DNA of 64,000 nt from an uncultured Dokdonia sp. (GTDB lineage Bacteria > Bacteroidota > Bacteroidia > Flavobacteriales > Flavobacteriaceae): assembly GCA_947503305.1 (NCBI GenBank), contig CANNDF010000003.1, positions 372,001 to 436,000 on the forward strand, in the 5' to 3' direction. The translations under genes and the position numbers were made by a program. Under the pieces are notes generated by a model. That model saw only the letters and a list, made by a program, of their open reading frames with translations. It did no database searches and was not told the origin of the DNA. Below are positions 28,434 to 36,973 of this stretch, one piece after another (position 1 is the stretch's first letter; each line of letters starts with the position of its first letter).

Positions 28434-29954
28434 CTAGTTACATCCAGGGCATAATTCAGGAACAGTAACTGTACCTGGAGTGATTGGATCAATATCCATC
28501 ATTTCTCCAAAGTCACAAGTTTCAACCTGTAATCCTAAATCTCCACCAGAACCTGTTTGGTAAATATTGGCTTGATTACCACCTGGTCCACCGAATTCTC
28601 CAGCATTTTGTTGTACAAAGGCGCTTTGACCATCAGTCTGTACTACTTTGATTCTGTTATCACTACCATTTTGAATAGTTTCAAGACGTGAATCATTTCC
28701 GTACTGCTCTGTACTAACTAAGTTATTCTGACCTCTCTGAACAGAAAATGCGTTGTTACGCTTACCATCCTGAAATTGTGCCGCTTTGTGATTAAATCCA
28801 TTCTGACCTATCGCAGCTGTATTATTATCATCTTTTTGATCCTGGAAAGCATAGTTATTTCCTCCTGCAGGGTTTCCATTAGAATTTTGAATAATTAACG
28901 CTTCTTGGTTCCATCCAGATTGGTTTTGTTGTGCTTTGTTAGGATCTACAGATCCACTTCCAAATTGATGAATCTCAGCAGCATTCATTTTTCCAGTTTG
29001 CATTTGAACAGCTTCACCTCCGTAAGACCCTGCTTCTGCTACTGATAAATCACCATCAAGATCATTAAGTTGTCCTGCGACATCATTAGTACCATTAGCA
29101 TTAGCCGCACCATCATTATCTAAAAAGAATCCTGGTCCTGCTAGTGTATCACCCCCTTGGTTAATGAAGGCAGTTTCACCTTGAACTCCTTCATCTGCAA
29201 TCGTATTCTGGATTTGCTTTGCTTTGTTATCATCTCCTTCTTGGATACCGAAAGCTGCATTTCTACCTGAATCACCACCACTCTGAGGAGTAGCATTTTG
29301 AGAGATAGTAAATTCATTACGGTTACCTAGTTGAGAAGTACCAGAAAGGTGACCATCACTTAAGTTTGGACCTGCATTTTGATTTACAATAGTCTTGTTA
29401 TCATCTCCATTTTGAATACTTACTGCAGAACTTCTATCAAAAGTTTGTTGAATTCCTGCAAAGTTATTTTTACCATTTTGGTATACTTCTACAGCATTAA
29501 ACTCTGCTTGCTCTCCAGTACCTTGTTGGATTAAAGCAACGTTACCTTCACTACCTGCATCATCTTGCCCTTGGTGAGCTACAGCAAGGTTTAAATCTCC
29601 TTGTTGTCCAATTTGAACACCGTTAGTAGTACCACTTTGTTTTACTTCTGCAACATTTTCTACTCCACTCTCTGGTTGTACTTCTCCAGTTTGCATAATA
29701 CGAGCAATATTCCCTCCTGTACCAGAACCATTATCTTGGCTTGTATATACAGATTGTCTTGTACCAGCTTGTGCAACGCGAACTTTGTTTGAATTCCCAA
29801 ATTGGTAATTCTCTGTTACGTTTGCATCTACATCACTAGAGATGTTTGTAGTTGTTTCTGAAGCCCCATTTAATAAAGGCTCTGGAGCAGTTTGTTGACC
29901 AAAGGCAACAACCCCAATAGAAAAAGCTGCAACACTCAAAATCATTTTTTTCAT
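28434..29954 (-). CDS. Large curlin-repeat protein (CsgA-like), second of three tandem paralogs
   Basis: This 506-residue protein aligns with its two neighbours along the whole length, with the same signal peptide type, repeat order and ending (ETCDFGEMM ... CPGCN). It differs from the others mainly in the middle repeats, for example NEFTISQNATPQ and FGIQEGDDNKAKQIQ, and it contains a LAGPGFFLDNDG insert-like stretch between repeats. Like the others it should be a secreted amyloid subunit. It has its own terminator and upstream region, so it can be expressed alone. Confidence 0.88.
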   Translation of the reverse strand: MKKMILSVAAFSIGVVAFGQQTAPEPLLNGASETTTNISSDVDANVTENYQFGNSNKVRVAQAGTRQSVYTSQDNGSGTGGNIARIMQTGEVQPESGVENVAEVKQSGTTNGVQIGQQGDLNLAVAHQGQDDAGSEGNVALIQQGTGEQAEFNAVEVYQNGKNNFAGIQQTFDRSSAVSIQNGDDNKTIVNQNAGPNLSDGHLSGTSQLGNRNEFTISQNATPQSGGDSGRNAAFGIQEGDDNKAKQIQNTIADEGVQGETAFINQGGDTLAGPGFFLDNDGAANANGTNDVAGQLNDLDGDLSVAEAGSYGGEAVQMQTGKMNAAEIHQFGSGSVDPNKAQQNQSGWNQEALIIQNSNGNPAGGNNYAFQDQKDDNNTAAIGQNGFNHKAAQFQDGKRNNAFSVQRGQNNLVSTEQYGNDSRLETIQNGSDNRIKVVQTDGQSAFVQQNAGEFGGPGGNQANIYQTGSGGDLGLQVETCDFGEMMDIDPITPGTVTVPELCPGCN

Positions 29955-30414
29955 AATAAAAAAGGTTTAATTAATAATTATATAAATGGTTAATAAATAC
30001 ATTTTCATTAAGACGCAAACAAGCATACTTCATCTTCTACAATGTTATTGTCTATTTTATTTATAAATGGGGGGATGCATTTCTTATTTTATAGAAGGGG
30101 GGGCTTCCAAGAAATACAACCGCAAGGTAGATAAATATCTATACGGTACCATTTTTTTGTAAGTATTTTCGACAAAAAGAAGGTTTTTGAAAAAAAATAA
30201 AACATAAGTAACTATATATTAGATATTTAATTTAAACACCATTCCATATACGACACATACAATCGAATTGATAACAAGAATTTTCTTACAATAAATAAAT
30301 GAGATATTTTTACTACTATTTTTCGGATAAGCCGTAAAAAAAAGGAGAGGTAAAAACCTCTCCTTTGTAATTGTATTAGTAACAAAACTGTTACTAATCA
30401 TTTTAAATATAATC
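29955..30414 (-). promoter_or_regulatory. Upstream region of the second curlin gene, with shared elements
   Basis: This 460-bp gap carries the same four elements as the other curlin promoters: the conserved leader (29955-30003), two G runs (30069-30074 and 30097-30103, here 22 bp apart instead of 12), TTTTCGACAAAAA near 30167-30178, and AACAAGAATTTTCTTAC at 30273-30289. The terminator of the first curlin gene lies at its far end. A 60-codon open frame on the minus strand here has no supporting features. Confidence 0.6.
30341..30366 (-). terminator. Terminator after the first curlin gene
   Basis: AAAGGAGAGGT (30341-30351) pairs perfectly with ACCTCTCCTTT (30356-30366) around AAAA. The A run at 30336-30343 becomes the T run of the minus-strand transcript. 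Confidence 0.8.
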
Positions 30415-31932
30415 CTAGTTACATCCAGGGCATAATTCAGGAACAGTTACTGTACCTGGAGTGATTGGATCGATATCCATCATTTCACCAAAGTCACAAG
30501 TTTCAACTTGTAATCCTAAATCTCCACCAGAACCAGTTTGGTAGATATTAGCTTGGTTTCCTCCGATACCACCTTCACCTCTGTTTTGCTCAACTAAAGC
30601 ACTCTGACCGTCATTCTGTACGATTTTGATTCTGTTATCTCTTCCTCCTTGATAAGACTCAAGACGAGAATCATTTCCGTACTGCTCAGTACTTACTAAG
30701 TTGTTACGTCCTCTTTGAGCAGAGAATGCATTATTACGCTTTCCATCCTGGAATTGAGCAGCTTTATGATCAAATCCATTTTGAGCGATACCAGCAGTAT
30801 TATTATCATCTTTTTGATCTTGGAATGCATAATTATTTCCTCCATTAGGGTTTCCATTAGAGTTTTGAATAATTAATGCTTCTTGATTCCATCCAGACTG
30901 ATTTTGCTGTGCATTATTTCCATCTACAGCATCACTACCAAATTGGTGTATTTCAGCAGCATTCATTTTACCAGTTTGCATTTGAACAGCTGTTGCGTTA
31001 AAAGAATCTTGTGGTACATCATTTGCGATATCACCATCAAGGTCATTAAGTTGACCTGCAACATCAGTAGTACCATTACCATTTGCAGCTCCATCATTAT
31101 CAAGAAGAGCACCTACAGGATCTCCAGTGAATCCTTGATTAATAAAAGCAGTCTCTCCTTGTACACCTTCGTCAGCAATTGTATTTTGAATTTGCTTAGC
31201 ACTGTTATTTGCTCCATCTTGAACTGTACGTGCAAAGTTTCTTCCAGAATCTCCTCCACTCTGTGGCGTAGCTGTTTGCATGATAGTAGACTCATTTGCA
31301 AGACCTCTTTGTACATTACTAGCAATATGACCATCACTTAAGTTTGGACCTGCATTTTGATTAATTAAAGACTTGTTATCATCCCCGATTTGTCTTGAAG
31401 AAGCAGAACTTCTATCAAACGTCTGCTGGATTCCTACAAAGTTTCTATCTCCATCTTGACGAACTTCTGCAGAGTTATATTGTGCTTGCTCTCCAGTACC
31501 TTGTTGAATTAAAGCAACGTTATCTTCACTTCCTGAATCACTTTGTCCTTGATGAGCTACTGCAAGGTTTTCATCTCCTTGCTGTCCAACTTGAACACCG
31601 TTTCTAGAACCGCTCTGCTTCACTTCTGCTACGTTCTCAACACCACTTTCTGGTTGTACTTCTCCAGTTTGCATGATACGAGCAACATTTTCTCCTGTAC
31701 CAGAACCATTATCCTGGCTTGTATATACCGATTGTCTTGTTCCTGCCTGAGCAACGCGAACTTTATTTGCATTACCAAATTGGTAGTTCTCTGTTACATT
31801 GGCATCTGCATCACCAGAGATATTTGTCGTAGTCTCCGTAGCGCCACCTAAAAGAGGAGCCGGAGCCGTCTGTTGCGCAAAAGCAACAGCTCCAATCATA
31901 AGTGCCGCAGCACTAAAAATCATTTTTTTCAT
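30415..31932 (-). CDS. Large curlin-repeat protein (CsgA-like), first of three tandem paralogs
   Basis: The 505-residue protein is the paralog furthest upstream in the direction of transcription. It has the signal peptide MKKMIFSAAALMIGAVAFAQ, then about twenty curlin repeats (NKVRVAQAGTRQ, GVQVGQQGDEN, ARTVQDGANNSAKQIQ, NLVSTEQYGND) and the shared three-cysteine tail. A stretch near the middle (DIANDVPQDSFNATAV) is unlike the other two copies, showing that the paralogs diverge in blocks while their ends are held constant. Its role as extracellular fibre subunit is inferred from the repeats and the adjacent csg genes. Confidence 0.88.
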   Translation of the reverse strand: MKKMIFSAAALMIGAVAFAQQTAPAPLLGGATETTTNISGDADANVTENYQFGNANKVRVAQAGTRQSVYTSQDNGSGTGENVARIMQTGEVQPESGVENVAEVKQSGSRNGVQVGQQGDENLAVAHQGQSDSGSEDNVALIQQGTGEQAQYNSAEVRQDGDRNFVGIQQTFDRSSASSRQIGDDNKSLINQNAGPNLSDGHIASNVQRGLANESTIMQTATPQSGGDSGRNFARTVQDGANNSAKQIQNTIADEGVQGETAFINQGFTGDPVGALLDNDGAANGNGTTDVAGQLNDLDGDIANDVPQDSFNATAVQMQTGKMNAAEIHQFGSDAVDGNNAQQNQSGWNQEALIIQNSNGNPNGGNNYAFQDQKDDNNTAGIAQNGFDHKAAQFQDGKRNNAFSAQRGRNNLVSTEQYGNDSRLESYQGGRDNRIKIVQNDGQSALVEQNRGEGGIGGNQANIYQTGSGGDLGLQVETCDFGEMMDIDPITPGTVTVPELCPGCN

Positions 31933-32300
31933 AATAAAAAAAGGTTTAATTAATAATTATATAAATGGTTAATAAATACACAACTAAATAAGACACAGGA
32001 CCTACTCCTACATTTTCTTACAAATGTCTATATCTTAAATTAAATATTATATAAATAATCTAGGGGGATACGTATTCTTGGGGGAGATTCATATAGAATA
32101 CAGTGCTAATTTATGTAATTAGCTATTTACTTTTATACTAGAAATTGAGTTTTTCGACTAAATGTATTTGAAAATAGTAATAAAAAAAAGCTGTAATCCC
32201 TATAAACACTGACAATAAACATAAAAAGGGGCGTTTGCCCCTTTTTATGTTGAAAATAAGATATTTAGGATTTTTCTTACGGTATAAATTTATAATCTAC
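31933..32300 (-). promoter_or_regulatory. Upstream region of the first curlin gene, with shared elements
   Basis: The 368-bp gap holds the conserved leader (31933-31981), G5 runs at 32063-32067 and 32080-32084 (12 bp apart, as in the third copy), TTTTTCGACTA at 32150-32160, and GATTTTTCTTAC near 32269-32280. A strong hairpin terminator of the glutamine synthetase gene sits at 32224-32247. Confidence 0.6.
32224..32247. terminator. Terminator after the type III glutamine synthetase gene
   Basis: AAAAAGGGGC (32224-32233) and GCCCCTTTTT (32238-32247) form a perfect 10-bp stem around GTTT, with A and T runs on both sides. It can stop transcription in either direction and isolates the curlin promoter region. 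Confidence 0.85.
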
Positions 32301-34484
32301 TCAGTTTACAAATAAAAGCTCTCTATATTTAGGTAAAGGCCATAGTTCATCTTCTATTAATAATTCTAATTTATCACAATGACGTCTTATCTTATTAAAG
32401 TAAGGCAAGACATTCTGACAATAAGCTTTTGATTTGGGTAATAAGGTTAATTGATTTGCTTTTTTACGTTCGTCTGTCATTTCTGTTATATGCATATTGA
32501 TTGCAGTACTATGTTCAGAAATTGCTTTTATTATCTCACTTTGTTCTTTTGCATAAGTTAAATACTTCTCACCATAAATTTCCTTTAACCCTTTTACATT
32601 ATTAATGAGTACATTTTGATACCTAATAGCTGTAGGGATAATATGATTACGAGCGACATCTCCTAATACCCGACTCTCTATTTGTATTTTCTTTATATAA
32701 GCAGAGATTTCAATCTCATATCTAGCCTGAATCTCAACATTATTCATCACTCCTAAAGATTCATATAATGCTATTGTTTTATTGGATATATTCTCAGCTA
32801 GTGCATCTGGAGTATTTTTATTATGACTTAATTTTCTTTTCTTGGCTTCTTTTTCCCAAGCTTCTCCATATCCATCCCCTTCAAAACGGATTTTTTTACT
32901 GTCTTTTATATACTCTCTTAAAATATTAAAGATAGCATCGTCTTTTTTCATAGATGCCTCATCTATCAGAGTATCAACCTCAACTTTAAAATCTTTAAGT
33001 TGATTAGCCACTATAGTATTAAGAACCACCATAGGGTTTGCGCAATTTGCAGTGGCACCTACAGCTCTAAATTCAAACTTATTTCCAGTGAATGCAAAAG
33101 GTGAAGTTCTATTTCTATCTGTATTGTCTAATAAAATTTCTGGAATCTTACCTACTACATTAAGCTTAAGATCTGTCTTTTCCTGAGGAGACAATTTACC
33201 GTCTGTCACTTTTTCAAGCTCGTCAAGAACTTGTGTTAATTGTGTCCCGATGAATACTGACAGAATCCCAGGAGGGGCTTCATTTGCTCCTAAACGATGA
33301 TCGTTTCCTGCACTAGCAATTGATGCTCTTAATAGCTCTTCATACGTATATACAGCTTTAATGGTATTTATAAAGAATGTCAAAAATTGTAGATTCTTCA
33401 TAGGGGTACTACCCGGACTCAATAAATTTACTCCTGTATCTGTTGCTAGTGACCAATTATTATGTTTACCACTACCATTAATTTGATCAAAAGGCTTTTC
33501 ATGAAAAAGAACTTTGAAGTGATGACGTTCAGCAACTTTCTCCATGATATCCATAAGTAAAGAATTATGGTCTACCGCAAGGTTTGCTTCTTCAAAAATA
33601 GGGGCAATTTCAAATTGATTAGGAGCTACTTCATTATGACGAGTCTTAACAGGTATTCCTAAAACAAGACATTCTTGTTCTAACTGTTTGAGATAGTTCA
33701 AAACACGAGTAGGTATAGAACCAAAATAATGATCATCCAGCTGTTGCCCTTTTGCAGATGCATGTCCAAGTAGAGTTCTTCCAGTAAGCATGATATCAGG
33801 TCTTGCAGCGGCCAATGCGCTATCAATAAGGAAGAATTCTTGCTCCCATCCTAAAGTTGCATTTACTTTAGATACATTTTTATCAAAATACTTTGCAACA
33901 TCTGTTGCTGCATCATCAATAGCATTCAATGCGCGTAATAAAGGGGTTTTATAATCCAATGCTTCACCAGTATATGCAACAAATACAGTAGGTATACACA
34001 ATGTGGTATCATAAATAAACGCCGGGGAGGTAGGATCCCAAGCTGTATAACCTCGTGCTTCAAATGTATTACGTATACCACCATGTGGGAAACTTGAAGC
34101 GTCTGGCTCTTGCTGGACAAGTTGTCCTCCATCAAATTTTTCTATAACATTCCCATCGGTAGTAATTTCAAAAAAAGCATCATGCTTTTCTGCTGTTGTT
34201 CCAGTAAGAGGTTGAAACCAGTGTGTATAATGAGTAGCACCCTTGTCTAATGCCCAGAGTTTCATTCCTGTAGCAATAGCATCTGCAGTGGTGCGATTAA
34301 TTTTATCTCCTTTACGGATAGCACTCATTACACTTTCAAAAGCAGATTTTGGAAGATGTTGACGCATCGCTTGTTCTTCAAAGACGTTATTATTATATAA
34401 CAATGAACGACGATCCTCTTCCTTATTATTACTTAATACACGATGTTGTACATCATGAAGTGCTTGAAATCTTAATATAGGCAT
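32301..34484 (-). CDS. glnN: Glutamine synthetase type III
   Basis: GSIII makes glutamine from glutamate, ammonia and ATP in the cytoplasm. The 727-residue length, more than twice that of GSII, and the opening MPILRFQALHDV are typical of the Bacteroidota GSIII family. The ATG at 34484 is chosen for that reason; the open frame continues to 34637 but the extra 51 residues match nothing in the family. Catalytic-core motifs include FIYDTTLCIPTVFVAYTG, GWEQEFFLID, TRHNEVAPNQFEIAPIFEE and GSGKHNNWSLATD. It is divergent from a second glutamine synthetase, of type II, across a 294-bp interval. Confidence 0.95.
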   Translation of the reverse strand: MPILRFQALHDVQHRVLSNNKEEDRRSLLYNNNVFEEQAMRQHLPKSAFESVMSAIRKGDKINRTTADAIATGMKLWALDKGATHYTHWFQPLTGTTAEKHDAFFEITTDGNVIEKFDGGQLVQQEPDASSFPHGGIRNTFEARGYTAWDPTSPAFIYDTTLCIPTVFVAYTGEALDYKTPLLRALNAIDDAATDVAKYFDKNVSKVNATLGWEQEFFLIDSALAAARPDIMLTGRTLLGHASAKGQQLDDHYFGSIPTRVLNYLKQLEQECLVLGIPVKTRHNEVAPNQFEIAPIFEEANLAVDHNSLLMDIMEKVAERHHFKVLFHEKPFDQINGSGKHNNWSLATDTGVNLLSPGSTPMKNLQFLTFFINTIKAVYTYEELLRASIASAGNDHRLGANEAPPGILSVFIGTQLTQVLDELEKVTDGKLSPQEKTDLKLNVVGKIPEILLDNTDRNRTSPFAFTGNKFEFRAVGATANCANPMVVLNTIVANQLKDFKVEVDTLIDEASMKKDDAIFNILREYIKDSKKIRFEGDGYGEAWEKEAKKRKLSHNKNTPDALAENISNKTIALYESLGVMNNVEIQARYEIEISAYIKKIQIESRVLGDVARNHIIPTAIRYQNVLINNVKGLKEIYGEKYLTYAKEQSEIIKAISEHSTAINMHITEMTDERKKANQLTLLPKSKAYCQNVLPYFNKIRRHCDKLELLIEDELWPLPKYRELLFVN

Positions 34485-34778
34485 ATCTATAGTTTTATTA
34501 GATCTCCTACAATAATTACTATAGTGGAGACGTGCTAACGAGTATTTATTCATACTAACAGATTTACTTTTGGCAGGAGCAAATACATTATTAAGAATTA
34601 AACTATGGCAAATATACAAGTATTTCAAAAAACACACCCTAAAAATAAGATACCCCTAAAAAAATAGGGGTTGTTAATAAAATTATTGATTTTTTTAATA
34701 AATAGCCCCTCTATTTATAAACCTAACTAATGTAAAAATGTATATTTGCATCTTAATTATAAAAAATAATATGCCGTT
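34485..34778. promoter_or_regulatory. Divergent control region between two glutamine synthetase genes
   Basis: This interval must hold both promoters. TATATTTG at 34741-34748 is a good -7 element for the plus-strand gene, though no -33 box is clear. CAAATATA at 34609-34616 is a -7 element for the minus-strand gene. Between them lies a hairpin, ACCCCTA (34652-34658) and TAGGGGT (34665-34671) around A6. A second CCCCT at 34706-34710 could pair with the same AGGGG, so two exclusive structures are possible. Confidence 0.5.
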
Positions 34779-35789
34779 ATGAGCAAGTCAAAACTAGAAT
34801 ACATTTGGTTAGACGGGTATGAGCCCACACAAAACATGAGAAGTAAGACTAAGGTCGTAAATGACTTTAGTGGAAAACTTGAAGATTGTCCTATCTGGTC
34901 TTTTGATGGATCATCAACAAAACAAGCTTCTGGTGGAGCATCAGATTGTTTATTGAAACCTGTAGCAATTTATCCAGATCCTCAACGTGAGAATGGGTTC
35001 TTAGTAATGACTGAGGTATTAAGTGCAGACGGTACTCCTCACCCATCAAACCATCGTGCAAAGATTGATGATGATGATAATGATTTTTGGTTTGGTTTTG
35101 AGCAAGAATACTTTATTATGGATACTGCCACAGGTCTCCCATTAGGATTCCCAGTAGGAGGATATCCAGGACCTCAGGGGATGTACTATTGCTCTGTAGG
35201 GGGTAAAAATACACATGGACGTGATTTTGTAGAAGAGCATGCAGACTTGTGTATTGAAGCTGGATTAAATTTTGAAGGAATTAACCAAGAAGTTGCTTCA
35301 GGACAATGGGAATTCCAATTATTTGCCAAAGGCGCAAAAAAAGCAGGTGATGAAATATGGGTAGCACGCTACTTATTAGATCGTCTTACAGAACAATATG
35401 GATGGTACATAGAATACCACCCAAAACCGGTTAAAGGGGATTGGAATGGATCAGGAATGCATGCCAATTTCTCAAATACTACCTTGCGTACATGCGGATC
35501 TAAAGAAACATATGAAAAAATTTGTGAAGCATTCAGACCAGTAGCTGCAGAGCATATTGCTGTATATGGAGCATATAATGACCAACGTTTAACAGGTCTT
35601 CATGAAACGGCATCTATACATGATTTCTCTTATGGAGTATCTGACCGTGGAGCTTCTATACGTATTCCTATTATTACTGTGGAGCAAGGTTGGAAAGGAT
35701 GGCTTGAAGATCGTAGACCAGCTTCAAATGGAGATCCATACAAGATTGCAGGACGTATTGTAGAAACCGTAAAAAGTGCAAAAATTTAA
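34779..35789 (+). CDS. Glutamine synthetase type II (eukaryote-like)
   Basis: The 336-residue protein is the short GSII form: YIWLDGYEPTQNMRSK, PIWSFDGSSTKQA, FGFEQEYFIMD, GNGSGMH-type NGSGMHANFS, and the late SDRGASIRIP. GSII enzymes are decameric and common in eukaryotes and some bacteria, including marine Bacteroidota. Together with the divergent GSIII it gives the cell two unrelated ammonia-assimilating enzymes, possibly used at different nitrogen levels. A terminator follows at 35813. Confidence 0.95.
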   Translation: MSKSKLEYIWLDGYEPTQNMRSKTKVVNDFSGKLEDCPIWSFDGSSTKQASGGASDCLLKPVAIYPDPQRENGFLVMTEVLSADGTPHPSNHRAKIDDDDNDFWFGFEQEYFIMDTATGLPLGFPVGGYPGPQGMYYCSVGGKNTHGRDFVEEHADLCIEAGLNFEGINQEVASGQWEFQLFAKGAKKAGDEIWVARYLLDRLTEQYGWYIEYHPKPVKGDWNGSGMHANFSNTTLRTCGSKETYEKICEAFRPVAAEHIAVYGAYNDQRLTGLHETASIHDFSYGVSDRGASIRIPIITVEQGWKGWLEDRRPASNGDPYKIAGRIVETVKSAKI

Positions 35790-35812
35790 TTAATTGATTA
35801 TTTATGGTTAAG

Positions 35813-35837
35813 CGCTCATTAGTAATTCTAATGAGCG
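35813..35837 (+). terminator. Terminator of the type II glutamine synthetase gene
   Basis: CGCTCATTAG (35813-35822) and CTAATGAGCG (35828-35837) form a perfect 10-bp stem around TAATT, followed by TTTCCTTTT. Confidence 0.8.
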
Positions 35838-35859
35838 TTTCCTTTTATAAGAGGTTTAT

Positions 35860-35873
35860 GCTTTCGCGAAAGC
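35860..35873. repeat. Window palindrome GCTTTCGCGAAAGC, intergenic
   Basis: Perfect copy between the convergent GSII and antiporter genes, after the GSII terminator. Confidence 0.9.
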
Positions 35874-35882
35874 GAACCACGA

Positions 35883-36821
35883 TTACATAAATGTAGATCC
35901 AATAAAGAGTAAATAGGCTACAAAAATTAATAAACCTTTATATCTAGAAATTTTTAAACGTTTAGGCAAAAAAGCAAGCGGTAAAAGAACTGCCGCAAAA
36001 CCTATCATCCAAAAAATATTAGTAGACAAAACACTGGCATCAAAATCACTGATAGGCTTTATCATAGATGTAAACCCTAATACCGACGCTATATTAAATA
36101 TATTAGAACCTATAAGATTTCCCAGAGAAATCGCTTTCTCTTTTTTTAAAGCTGCAATTATAGAAGCTGCTAATTCTGGAACACTGGTTCCTATTGCAAT
36201 TACCGTCATAGAAATAACAGTATCACTCACACCAACAGCTTTTGCAAGTGATTCTGCTCCTTGCACTAACCATTCTGAACCAAAATACAATGCCAATGCT
36301 CCTATAACTAACCAAATAGCAATTTTAAAATAAGAACTTTTTGCAAGTCCATCATCTACCCCATCATCAATGCGATTTTTACGCGCTCGCCGTATTAAAA
36401 AAAACAAATACAAACTAAGAGCACTTACCAGACCTACGCCTTCTATCTGGGATAGCGTTCTATCATTACTAAGCATAAAGTATAACGCAATAGAAAATAG
36501 CATCATCACTGGCCAATTAAAGCCAAAAAAGTCTTTATCAACTGTCAGTGTAGATATAATTGCCGTAAGACCAAGTACCAGACCTATATTTGCGATATTA
36601 GACCCTATTACATTTCCAAGAGCTATATTGGAATTTCCATCTAAAGCAGCCTGCAAACTTACTAATAGTTCTGGAGCAGAGGTTGCAAAAGAAACAACAG
36701 TTAACCCTATAACCATCTTAGAAAGATTGAGTTTAAAGGAAAGCCCTACAGATGCACGTACCAAAAACTCACCACCAACTACAAGTAGTAAAAAGCCAAT
36801 AAGTACATAGAAAATACTCAT
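35883..36821 (-). CDS. Calcium/sodium antiporter (CaCA family)
   Basis: This integral inner-membrane protein of about 312 residues exchanges Ca2+ for Na+ or K+. Both alpha repeats of the CaCA family are visible: SFATSAPELLVSL with GNVIGSNIANIGLVLG in the first half, and AIGTSVPELAASI with GNLIGSNIFNIASVLG in the second. They are inverted halves of about five helices each. The ATG at 36821 is preferred to the longer frame at 36848 because the hydrophobic N terminus starts there. It is convergent with the GSII gene, with a palindrome copy between them, and divergent from rsh. Confidence 0.92.
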   Translation of the reverse strand: MSIFYVLIGFLLLVVGGEFLVRASVGLSFKLNLSKMVIGLTVVSFATSAPELLVSLQAALDGNSNIALGNVIGSNIANIGLVLGLTAIISTLTVDKDFFGFNWPVMMLFSIALYFMLSNDRTLSQIEGVGLVSALSLYLFFLIRRARKNRIDDGVDDGLAKSSYFKIAIWLVIGALALYFGSEWLVQGAESLAKAVGVSDTVISMTVIAIGTSVPELAASIIAALKKEKAISLGNLIGSNIFNIASVLGFTSMIKPISDFDASVLSTNIFWMIGFAAVLLPLAFLPKRLKISRYKGLLIFVAYLLFIGSTFM

Positions 36822-36973
36822 ATAAAGAATTTTGCGCGAAGATAACAAATAGTAGTTCAGAGAACGACCAAAATTAAATATTCTGAAACAATATAAGTAA
36901 CATCTATATTACAAATAAAGGGTATGCTTTTTGCTTTGCCTATTACATATAAAATAGTACATTAGTTGTAACG

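Noticed and set aside
26375-31932. Tandem curlin units as a mobile element or CRISPR-like repeat
   Set aside because: No transposase, inverted ends or regular spacers; the similarity is explained by gene duplication.
34485-34637. N-terminal extension of the type III glutamine synthetase
   Set aside because: The extra 51 residues are unlike the family and the conserved N terminus begins at the ATG at 34484.
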